Shown here one piece after another: positions 1 to 6,007 of a DNA stretch of 6,306 nucleotides. A model generated the notes under the pieces. It was not told the DNA's origin and ran no database searches. It worked only from the letters and a program-made list of their open reading frames with translations. Numbering within the stretch: the first letter of the stretch is position 1; each line of letters starts with the position of its first letter. Made by a program: the position numbers and the translations under genes. The DNA comes from Cyclobacteriaceae bacterium (lineage in GTDB: Bacteria > Bacteroidota > Bacteroidia > Cytophagales > Cyclobacteriaceae): the NCBI GenBank assembly GCA_030589835.1, contig JAUUZS010000267.1:1-6306 (forward strand), written 5' to 3'.

Positions 1-2
1 CT

Positions 3-641
3 CCGCCTCATCTGGATGCCGTAGCTGACATGGATTCTGAAGATCATTTTTATTGGACATCAACACGAAATTATCCACTTGATTTGGACAATCTTTTTCA
101 TGGAACGTTTGCTGCAGGAAATGTCACGGATATCACACGGGTACATGGTGATTTTAATATGGAGACACCCGGTTGGCTAATTATGGATCACGGTATAAGT
201 TTAGATGGGCAATTTTTATATTTCAACAATGCGAGATTTGATGAAAACAACTGTCAGGGACCTTGTGAAACAAATTTAGGGATAGCTCAAAAAGTGAATG
301 ATTCAACCTTTAATACGCTTCCAAATTCAGCGTCCATCTTACAAAATATCATTGATCCTACTTATATTTATTATGCTCCCTGCATAAGCAGTGATAATTT
401 GGAATTGTATTACACGAGATTCTTGAAAGGAGCAATTACTACGGCCACAGTTTTTGAGATATGTGTGGCGGTAAGAAATGCACCTGAAGATCCCTTTTCG
501 GTTCCAAATGTTTTGTTTTCAGAAGTGATTTCCAATTTGATCGAAGCTCCTACCTTAACTACCGACAAACAAATAATCTATTACCATCGAAAAGAAGTCG
601 GTTCACATAAAATTGTAATGAGATATCGCAATGCTACCTGA
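3..641 (+). CDS. PD40/TolB-like beta-propeller protein, C-terminal part (partial)
   Basis: C-terminal end of a beta-propeller protein. The frame is open to the left edge, and the first ATG (position 30) sits inside what looks like a propeller strand, with residues PHLDAVAD before it, so the true start is very probably outside the window. At least three PD40-like blades can be seen, each a short Ser/Thr-Asp-x turn followed by an aromatic strand and a basic residue. Counting from the ATG at 30 they are GISLDGQFLYFNNARF (residues 55-70), APCISSDNLELYYTR (116-130) and APTLTTDKQIIYYHR (173-187); MDSEDHFYWTSTR at the start is probably a fourth. Such propellers are usually periplasmic or surface exposed and bind proteins or glycans. 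No catalytic residues are recognised and the substrate is unknown. It lies on the opposite strand from the methanol genes, ends toward them, and is probably unrelated to them. The family call is fairly safe; any specific function is not. Confidence 0.7.
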   Translation, partial: PPHLDAVADMDSEDHFYWTSTRNYPLDLDNLFHGTFAAGNVTDITRVHGDFNMETPGWLIMDHGISLDGQFLYFNNARFDENNCQGPCETNLGIAQKVNDSTFNTLPNSASILQNIIDPTYIYYAPCISSDNLELYYTRFLKGAITTATVFEICVAVRNAPEDPFSVPNVLFSEVISNLIEAPTLTTDKQIIYYHRKEVGSHKIVMRYRNAT

Positions 642-683
642 TATTGATATACTCATGAAAAAAGAATTTACTGACACGTTATT

Positions 684-849
684 TAGTGTCTCTAAGAAAA
701 CAGCCCTTCTTTTATAAAATGAACTATTATCGATGAGATTTTCATTTTATTTCTATGAGTTGATGCCTTAGCATCAATCGATTAGAAAAAAATGGAAAGA
801 TCGCAATAAGAGTCATTTTTAATTTAGGTGTGTTTTCTTAGAGACACTA
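684..849. repeat. MITE-like element with perfect 19-bp inverted ends and nested hairpins
   Basis: The left end tagtgtctctaagaaaaca (684-702) is the exact reverse complement of 831-849, giving 19-bp perfect inverted ends around 128 bp. Nested inside is an imperfect stem (745-755 against 783-793) and a 7-bp stem ttgatgc/gcatcaa (760-766 with 771-777) with a 4-base loop ctta, so the whole unit could extrude as a cruciform. It has no coding capacity. This fits a miniature inverted-repeat element or the remnant of an insertion sequence. No target-site duplication was identified, and the parent transposon family is not recognised. The inner hairpin is not followed by a T-tract on either strand, so a simple terminator role is not supported. 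Confidence 0.5.
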
Positions 850-1220
850 TTTAGGGCCTGCTGAAAATCTCATCATTTTTCGTGTTTGTCCTCAAGCCGG
901 ACGGGCTCTTCATTTTTGTCTTGACACAAAAACGAAGCAAAAAAGTCAAGGCTGTGAATAAAATGCTAAATTTCAATTCATTACGCTGAAAAAGTTTAAA
1001 ACTCGCTGCGCTCAAACATTAAACTTTTTTTAACCGCTTCTTGAATTGAAATTTTTAACGCATTTGATTCAATGCCGGGCAACAATTTGAGTGCACGGAT
1101 TTTTAGTGATTGAACGCAAAACCATTGCATTTAAAAAGTCGAATCTTGTTAATAATTGTTGCTGTATATGAAACAGAAGCGCTTTTATCATTCAATTAGT
1201 TTATAAGCAGGGCCTATATA
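848..1220. repeat. Candidate non-coding mobile or dispersed repeat with imperfect ends
   Basis: Bases 848-869 and the reverse complement of 1199-1220 match at 17 of 22 positions, around the core gggcctgct on the left and agcagggcc on the right. The ends enclose about 330 bp containing the large hairpin at 955-1071 and smaller pairs such as cttgac/gtcaag near 920-955. This architecture resembles a MITE or a decayed insertion sequence. Its left end overlaps the right end of the 684-849 element by two bases, so the two units abut or are nested. No transposase is encoded. Copy number in the genome, which would decide the matter, cannot be seen here. Confidence 0.4.
955..1071. repeat. Long interrupted palindrome (117 bp hairpin)
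   Basis: Three nested stems share one centre: tgaataaaatgc (955-966) with gcatttgattca (1060-1071), 11 of 12 paired; aaatttcaattca (968-980) with 1042-1054, 13 of 13; and aaaaagtttaa (989-999) with 1019-1029, 11 of 11. The apex carries actcgctgcgctcaaac (1001-1017). That apex resembles dispersed palindromes I remember from intergenic regions of Bacteroidota and related genomes, which is recollection and not a search result. As RNA it would form a stable hairpin from either strand, so it might act as a bidirectional transcription barrier between the two convergent units. No protein is encoded. Confidence 0.7.
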
Positions 1221-1261
1221 AAAAGGATGAGGCATGAGTTTGGTAAGCGCAAGACTGGTGA

Positions 1262-2125
1262 TCAATCTTTCTTAAAAATCATCGATAGCCCTTTTTCAAA
1301 TGTTTTGGCACAGAGTAAAAGTGAAAATTGAGATAAGGTGTAGTTAACGAGAAATAAATCACCATTCATACTTACAATACCTTTTGCCCTGACCAATTGG
1401 GATCCTTGACTTAGGAGGTAGGTATGCAATGCGTCCCGGCTTTCAAAATCCAATTCTTCGTCAACCTGAATCGCATTATAATCATGAGATTCCAGCGGTC
1501 CGATTTCAATTTTCGTTGATTTTATTTCTGAATATTCTGCCGATGCGCACATTATCTTATCAGCGTTTTTATCTTTTATAAAATAAAAATATGCAGCATT
1601 AGGATTGATATCCAGCAAGGCTCTTTTAACTTCCTGCAATTCCCTCTCCGACAGACTTTCAACCAGGTTGAGCACTATTTTCTCACTCATCGCAATTTGT
1701 CGTTTAATGAAGGGAGGCCATCTTTTCTTTATTTTAAAATAAAGATTGACATCGATCAATTGAATTAAGGGCTCAAGAATGAGATTAATGGATATTGAAG
1801 GGTCTTCGAATAGATCGGTGATCACATCAGGAATTAGTATTCCCGAGGGCTCGATCAGGATTCTGTCGAGATCATCACGCGTGCTACAATCTACGAGTAT
1901 TTCCCTGAAGCGCATTTTCAGATCACAGCAGAGACAGCCATAGGTGATTGCCAGGATTTCCCGGACATTTTCTTCTAGCGACAATGCATCGTAATTAACT
2001 TTCCCAAAGTCGTTGACAATCAGCAGTATTCTCTCTTTTTTGCCAATCGAAGAATTCAGAAAAGACTGAATAAAGGTCGTCTTGCCTGACCCCAGGTAAC
2101 CCATAATAAAATTTACCTTGATCAC
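1262..2125 (-). CDS. CobW/COG0523-family (G3E) P-loop metallochaperone-like protein
   Basis: A 287-residue protein of the CobW/HypB/UreG (G3E) family, whose members use nucleotide hydrolysis to deliver metals such as zinc or cobalt to client enzymes. Visible are the Walker A loop GYLGSGKTT (residues 9-17), the COG0523-type VNDFGKVNYD segment (37-46), the metal-binding CxCC motif GCLCC (63-67), the IEPSGI motif (91-96), and a CobW C-terminal-like domain from about 200 with RAKGIV (246-251). The guanine-specificity motif, normally NKxD, appears as NLVE (153-156), so nucleotide preference may be altered. The GTG start at 2125 is chosen because the first beta strand, IKVNFIM, must precede the P-loop and no suitable upstream ATG is in frame. 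It overlaps the RACo stop by four bases (GTGA), implying coupled translation. Sitting last in the methanol cluster it may supply zinc to MtaB or help corrinoid activation; both roles are inference. Confidence 0.85.
   Translation of the reverse strand: MIKVNFIMGYLGSGKTTFIQSFLNSSIGKKERILLIVNDFGKVNYDALSLEENVREILAITYGCLCCDLKMRFREILVDCSTRDDLDRILIEPSGILIPDVITDLFEDPSISINLILEPLIQLIDVNLYFKIKKRWPPFIKRQIAMSEKIVLNLVESLSERELQEVKRALLDINPNAAYFYFIKDKNADKIMCASAEYSEIKSTKIEIGPLESHDYNAIQVDEELDFESRDALHTYLLSQGSQLVRAKGIVSMNGDLFLVNYTLSQFSLLLCAKTFEKGLSMIFKKD
2122..2125 (-). other. GTGA start/stop overlap (translational coupling)
   Basis: On the minus strand the RACo reading frame ends GAA ATG TGA, and the CobW-like frame begins with the GTG formed by the same bases. 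This four-base overlap usually means that ribosomes finishing the first gene reinitiate on the second, so the two proteins are probably made in fixed proportion. Confidence 0.75.
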
Positions 2126-3633
2126 ATTTCAACAGGTTCAAACATCATATTCATGGCAAAATCCAAAGCAAAGTCCTCGTACCCGGACAATTCGATGTAC
2201 CGCGTTCGTTGCAATAAATCACGGATGACCTCATCAAACTGAACGGATTTTAACGCCAGTACAGCGCCTGTTCCTGAGGTATTGCCAAGCGCTACGATTT
2301 TGTCTTTAAACTCGGGCGAGATCAAACCAATTTTCATGGCGCTTTCTGTATTAATATAATTCCCGAAACCACCAGCCAGGAAAACCGTATCGATTTCATT
2401 GTAGTTTAACTCTGCTTCTTTAAGAAGGATTTTTACTCCTGCGGCGATGGCAGATTTAGCCAACTGCAGCTCCCTGATATCCTGTTGAGTAATGGAGATA
2501 AGCGTTGCATTGCCGGATAGATCGGCAGGCACAACAACAAATTCCTCTTCCAATAAACCATCGGCTGACACGAGTTTATTTTCTACCAAATGCGCCACGA
2601 TATCTATCAATCCTGATCCGCATATACCCGTTGGCAGCGTATCCCCAATCACCGTATAATCGGAAGGGTCGTAAACAGAAATCGCTCCTTCCATGGCCCC
2701 CATGCCACAAGATATCTTTGCCCCCTCCAATGCCGGGCCGGCAGCTGTGGCACAGCAAATAATTTCTTTTTCCGTAACCAGCGCCAGTTCCCCGTTTGTA
2801 CCCAAATCCATAAAAAGATACCTTGCCCGCTCTTCTGATCCTGCTATGGAAGCAATTCCCGAAACAATATCCGCCCCGATGTAGGCAGAAATGGAGGGCA
2901 ATAGTTTAATTTCCCCATCTGCATGACAATGAAGATTAAGCTCTTTTCCTTTTAATATCTGCTCATCCGTAAATTTGGGAGTGAAAGGAGCTAAAGCAAT
3001 TGACAATGGGTCTACACCTAGCAATAGGTGCAGCATAGTGGTGTTACCGGATACGGTTATTTTTACAATCTCATCTGAGGTGATTTGGGAGAGTTCAACA
3101 AAATGATCCAATTGTTCATTGATGGAATCCAGTAGTACTTTTTGCAATTCCTGTAACCCTCCCTCCTTCTCAGAGGCATAGCTGATCCTGGAAATCACAT
3201 CACCGCCAAATTGAGCCTGAGGGTTGAGTACAGCCCTGGTTTCGACAACAGATCCCATGACTAAGTTCACCAGATAAAAAACAAGGCTTGTTGTTCCCAA
3301 ATCAATCGCCACTCCATGAGGCAAATAGGACAATCCCATTGATGGCCCGGGATTGAATGGTACGGATAGCGTGTGCACATGTTGGTCTACCAGAATCTGA
3401 GCCTCCTTTATATCGGGAAGAATAATCTCCATAGATTCAGTTACATGATGGACACATGCTGTAATTGACCCTTCTCCTTTTTGCCAGACTTTGCATTTTC
3501 CGCATGTGCCATTTCCTCCGCAAGGAGTGAATAGCTCAAATCCATGCGTTCTCAAAATTTGCAACAGCGAGTCGTTGCCTTCCGTTTCTATCGTGCTTAT
3601 TTCATCCTGACGATGAACCTTGATTTCAAGCAT
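2122..3633 (-). CDS. RACo-type reductive activator of corrinoid proteins (2Fe-2S/ASKHA ATPase)
   Basis: Restores corrinoid proteins whose cobalt has been oxidised to inactive Co(II) by reducing it to Co(I) with coupled ATP hydrolysis. An N-terminal ferredoxin-like domain carries a plant-type 2Fe-2S motif: Cys38, Cys44 and Cys47 in CGGNGTCGKC, then Cys60. From about residue 105 follows the DUF4445 ASKHA ATPase: AIDLGTTSLVFYLV (109-122), VSGNTTMLHLLLG (194-206), MDLGTNGELAL (275-285), the segment 293-319 with paired cysteines and GPALEGA, TGICGSGLIDIV (335-346), FLAGGFGNYI (418-427) and LGNTSGTGAVLAL (449-461). The N-terminal 2Fe-2S cluster separates it from archaeal RamA, which has C-terminal 4Fe-4S clusters. 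At 503 residues it is shorter than the Carboxydothermus protein (about 630 from memory); the linker between ferredoxin and ATPase parts looks reduced. It lies 72 bp after the corrinoid protein, its likely client. No Shine-Dalgarno sequence precedes the ATG. Confidence 0.92.
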   Translation of the reverse strand: MLEIKVHRQDEISTIETEGNDSLLQILRTHGFELFTPCGGNGTCGKCKVWQKGEGSITACVHHVTESMEIILPDIKEAQILVDQHVHTLSVPFNPGPSMGLSYLPHGVAIDLGTTSLVFYLVNLVMGSVVETRAVLNPQAQFGGDVISRISYASEKEGGLQELQKVLLDSINEQLDHFVELSQITSDEIVKITVSGNTTMLHLLLGVDPLSIALAPFTPKFTDEQILKGKELNLHCHADGEIKLLPSISAYIGADIVSGIASIAGSEERARYLFMDLGTNGELALVTEKEIICCATAAGPALEGAKISCGMGAMEGAISVYDPSDYTVIGDTLPTGICGSGLIDIVAHLVENKLVSADGLLEEEFVVVPADLSGNATLISITQQDIRELQLAKSAIAAGVKILLKEAELNYNEIDTVFLAGGFGNYINTESAMKIGLISPEFKDKIVALGNTSGTGAVLALKSVQFDEVIRDLLQRTRYIELSGYEDFALDFAMNMMFEPVEM

Positions 3634-3705
3634 TTATAGCGTAAATGTTCAATAAAATTATTATTAAAAAAGAGAATAAAAAGGCAGTGCAAAGCAGATT
3701 ACCCT

Positions 3706-4374
3706 TTAAGCGACAAGGTCGTTCAAAAATTTCACCGCCCCTTGTGGATCGGAAGAATAGTGGTCTGCGCCGATCCGATTGCAAAAATCCTCACTTACAG
3801 GTGCGCCGCCAACCAGCACTTTTGTGTCATTATTTACATTTTTAACCTCCGATACGATGCTCTCCATATTCACCATTGTGGTGGTCAGTAAGGCAGATAA
3901 TCCTATTACACAGCCGGGGTTTGCCTTGACTGCCTCGACAAAATTTTCTGCCGTCACATCCACGCCCAAATCGATCACTTCCCATCCTGCACCTTCAACC
4001 ATCATGCCTACAAGGTTCTTTCCGATATCGTGCAAATCACCTGCGACAGTTCCCAGGACGAATTTGCCTTTTCGCTTTACGGCTCCTGACTGAAAAAATG
4101 GCTTGATATGTTCCATGGCAGTGCTCATAGCCTTAGCGGACATCAACATCTGAGGGACGAAAACCTTATTTTCCGAAAACTTTTGCCCCACTTTATCCAT
4201 ACCTACCACCATGGCTTCATTGAGTATTGCATCAGGATCAATCCCCTCATCAATGGCTTGCTTTGTCAGCTCGTCTGCGCCGACCTCGCCTTTCATATTG
4301 GGTGGATATGGGGAGGCTAGATTAATTTTTCCAAATTCAATGCAAATCGCAATCTTTTCTATTAATTCACTCAT
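3706..4374 (-). CDS. mtaC: Methanol corrinoid protein (MtaC-like cobalamin carrier)
   Basis: A 222-residue corrinoid protein that carries the methyl group on cobalt. Residues about 1-95 form the helical B12-binding_2 cap domain (LNEAMVVGMDKVGQKF at 51-66, then VFVPQMLMSAKAM at 71-83). Residues 103-222 form the Rossmann-like B12-binding domain. The cobalamin signature is intact: GDLHDIGKN (112-120) with His115 as the lower axial cobalt ligand, Ser160 and Leu162 in GLSALL, and Gly189-Gly190 in VLVGGAP. The size fits the MtaC/MtbC/MttC family. Sequence alone cannot tell these subtypes apart; the methanol assignment rests on mtaB lying directly upstream on the same strand, 84 bp away. It is the expected partner of MtaB for methylation and of RACo for reactivation. 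The ATG at 4374 follows an A/T-rich leader without a Shine-Dalgarno sequence. Confidence 0.9.
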   Translation of the reverse strand: MSELIEKIAICIEFGKINLASPYPPNMKGEVGADELTKQAIDEGIDPDAILNEAMVVGMDKVGQKFSENKVFVPQMLMSAKAMSTAMEHIKPFFQSGAVKRKGKFVLGTVAGDLHDIGKNLVGMMVEGAGWEVIDLGVDVTAENFVEAVKANPGCVIGLSALLTTTMVNMESIVSEVKNVNNDTKVLVGGAPVSEDFCNRIGADHYSSDPQGAVKFLNDLVA

Positions 4375-4396
4375 GACTATATTTTATATGTATGTT

Positions 4397-4424
4397 CTGC
4401 TTTTTATGTACTGCTTTTTATGTA
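4397..4424. repeat. Perfect 14-bp tandem duplication between mtaB and mtaC
   Basis: The unit ctgctttttatgta occurs twice with no gap (4397-4410 and 4411-4424). It lies in the 84-bp mtaB-mtaC spacer, ending 22 bases upstream of the mtaC ATG on the minus strand. It is probably a replication-slippage duplication. It lengthens the A/T-rich leader and might change mRNA stability or the relative expression of MtaB and MtaC; no such effect can be shown from sequence. Confidence 0.85.
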
Positions 4425-4458
4425 CTAATTATATGTAATCAATTTCTCCCGAATTTAA

Positions 4459-5838
4459 TCAAGTGAGGCCATATTCACTTAAAATTAATTTATTTTGATC
4501 GATTGTCGGCAACACTTGCTCAATGAAATCTGACTCGTTATGCGGAATCGTTGAGATATCATCCCTGATCATATGTAGCCATTCATCTTCTTTTTCATCT
4601 CGCATCAATATCCCTGCTTTCATTCCTTCATCGATCAATTCAATTGCCTTTAAACACGCTTTTCGCGTTGAATCTACATAATTTTCTCCACTTACAATTT
4701 CTTTTGAAATTTCTATTACATTTTTTGGAGATAATATAAAGGCCTGTGGGTCAAAATATATGTCTGAATCAACAAATAATTTTTGCAAACCAAGTACAGC
4801 ATTTTTTCCTCCTTTGATCGCCTGATTCATAAGTCTCACATCATATTCCAACTGTTCCAGATAAATAGTTGGAGCCATACCGGCCAGCAATTTTACATTT
4901 TGTACCGATTCATTGCTCCACAGGTCTGCACATGCCGCAGCGATATTTCCTACAGGACTAAGGTGTGCACAAGCCGCCGTCTTTCCTTCCATAGAAATCG
5001 GAATGCCTGCAATGGCTTTTAGAAATGGGCCTTCATATCCACAATCCTTATCAGGGCCTTTGGCTCCTTGTTCGAAGGCCACCAGTGACCGGGCAATGGT
5101 CGCCACTCTGGCAATAGCAGCAAATAGCTTTGGGATATATTTTTTCTCTGCCAACACCATGGCGGTGTTGCCAAATCCACAGGCAGTATCTCCTCCGGGG
5201 ATGGTCCCCGTATTGTTGGCTATGGTCACGATCTTTCCCCACAGCATCTCCATATCCCTGGCACCAAGTACGGCTTGCGAAAATATGAATTGCTTTATGT
5301 CGCACATCATAAGGGCATCATCAGAAATTTCTTTGCCTCCCGTTGATTCAATGGACAGGAAATTGCCACCGGCTTCTGCTCCTTTTTCAAACAATTCCAA
5401 CATAGGATCAAGGAGTGTGGAGGTCCTTTGCCTGGCGGGCCGCTCAAACTCCCGCAAATCATTTGGCGTAAGCCGGATTTCACTTTTTAGATTGTGCTTT
5501 GCATAATAGTCTTCGCATATATCATTCATTTCTTTGATAAGGGTGATGCCGAGATCTGGATTTTGAGTCATCTCAATGAGTGTTTCAAATTCGAGTACCA
5601 CCCCGTTGGAATACAGTTGTACGGCCCTTTCCAGGGCTCCTGAAACGATTTGCTTATAATGATTTATAACTTGTGAATAGTCCTTTGCATCAATTTTCAT
5701 TTCCGGCAAGGTAAAGTTCAATTCGGGATACACAATCCCTCCACCAATTTCCAAACCTCTTCTCGTTTTTACCGGGTTTGGGGCATGGCCAAAAATCAGA
5801 TCCTTTTCATTGTCAATAGCAAGCCTATTAAATTTCAT
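4459..5838 (-). CDS. mtaB: Methanol:corrinoid methyltransferase MtaB
   Basis: The 459-residue zinc enzyme that activates methanol and transfers its methyl group to Co(I) of the corrinoid protein, forming methyl-Co(III). It aligns by eye along its whole length with Methanosarcina barkeri MtaB as I remember it. Shared blocks are LEIGGGIVYPELNF (29-42), FLSIESTGGKE (160-170), DMEMLW (195-200), GTIPGGDTACGFGNTAM (211-227), RSLVAFEQGAKGPDKDCGYE (250-269), MEGKTAACAH (283-292) and DLWSNESVQ (305-313). The three zinc ligands of the M. barkeri enzyme (Glu164, Cys220, Cys269) correspond to Glu164, Cys220 and Cys266, so catalytic competence is expected. Length is normal for the family. It is the first gene of the cluster after the LacI-type regulator. 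The ATG at 5838 gives a full-length N-terminus and is preceded by an A/T-rich leader without a Shine-Dalgarno sequence. The enzyme should be cytoplasmic, working in a complex with MtaC. Confidence 0.95.
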   Translation of the reverse strand: MKFNRLAIDNEKDLIFGHAPNPVKTRRGLEIGGGIVYPELNFTLPEMKIDAKDYSQVINHYKQIVSGALERAVQLYSNGVVLEFETLIEMTQNPDLGITLIKEMNDICEDYYAKHNLKSEIRLTPNDLREFERPARQRTSTLLDPMLELFEKGAEAGGNFLSIESTGGKEISDDALMMCDIKQFIFSQAVLGARDMEMLWGKIVTIANNTGTIPGGDTACGFGNTAMVLAEKKYIPKLFAAIARVATIARSLVAFEQGAKGPDKDCGYEGPFLKAIAGIPISMEGKTAACAHLSPVGNIAAACADLWSNESVQNVKLLAGMAPTIYLEQLEYDVRLMNQAIKGGKNAVLGLQKLFVDSDIYFDPQAFILSPKNVIEISKEIVSGENYVDSTRKACLKAIELIDEGMKAGILMRDEKEDEWLHMIRDDISTIPHNESDFIEQVLPTIDQNKLILSEYGLT

Positions 5839-5939
5839 GATATTAAAAAGTCTAAGTATATCTTATTATCAATTTGTAAAAATTCTTTTATCCGTATTGG
5901 AATAGTTAGCTGATCAATTGCGTAATTTTTCTCTATTTT
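5839..5939 (-). promoter_or_regulatory. A/T-rich leader of mtaB, likely promoter region
   Basis: These 101 bases between the octamer repeat and the mtaB ATG are the likeliest place for the cluster promoter. They are strongly A/T-rich and contain no Shine-Dalgarno sequence near the ATG. No good match to the Bacteroidota -7 box TAnnTTTG was found; a weak bacterial-type pair (tttaca, 16 bases, tactta on the minus strand) is present but unconvincing. The call rests on position, not on a motif. Confidence 0.3.
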
Positions 5940-6003
5940 CCTTCAATCATTCTCCCATTCTCTCATTCTCTCATTCAATCATTCTCTCATTCTCCCATTC
6001 ATT
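5940..6003. repeat. Eight tandem 8-bp units (cattctct-type)
   Basis: Eight imperfect octamers lie in exact 8-base phase. They are variants of cattctct, with last letters tcc, tct, aat or att; the first unit reads ccttcaat. The tract starts at 5940 and ends at 6003. On the minus strand it is purine-rich (agagaatg) and lies between the LacI-type stop and the mtaB leader. Unit length is not a multiple of three and no protein is encoded. It looks like slippage-prone DNA whose copy number could vary between strains and alter spacing upstream of mtaB. Confidence 0.85.
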
Positions 6004-6007
6004 AAAC

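Larger units (their letters stand above)
642..1261. other. Gene-free, palindrome-rich intergenic region
   Basis: No convincing gene lies in these 620 bases. The propeller gene and the methanol cluster both end toward this region, so it is a convergent intergenic space. It holds two adjoining inverted-repeat structures, described separately (684-849 and 848-1220). No clear intrinsic terminator with a U-tract was found for either flanking gene, although the hairpins could slow or stop transcription. The only small ORF seen is a 40-codon frame on the minus strand (1069-1191) inside the second repeat, judged spurious. Confidence 0.75.

Noticed and set aside
760..777. Hairpin ttgatgc-ctta-gcatcaa as a terminator for the propeller gene
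   Set aside because: It lies about 120 bp past the stop and lacks a T-tract on the plus strand; it is better explained as the core of the inverted-repeat element.
1171..1190. aagcgctt palindrome as a LacI-type operator
   Set aside because: Only the 8-base core is symmetric; the flanks do not match a cre-like consensus, and it lies at the far end of the cluster inside a repeat.
1069..1191. 40-codon minus-strand ORF inside the second repeat
   Set aside because: Short, unrecognised, without a ribosome site, and wholly inside a non-coding palindromic element.
4913..5506. 197-codon open frame on the plus strand opposite mtaB
   Set aside because: It lies wholly antisense to a strongly supported mtaB and its translation resembles no family; it is a coding shadow.
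5908..5927. tgatca/caattg bases in the mtaB leader as a LacI operator
   Set aside because: Half-sites match at only about half of positions when centred, which is no better than chance in A/T-rich DNA.
5940..6003. CRISPR array
   Set aside because: Units are 8 bp with no spacers and no cas genes are present; this is a simple tandem repeat.
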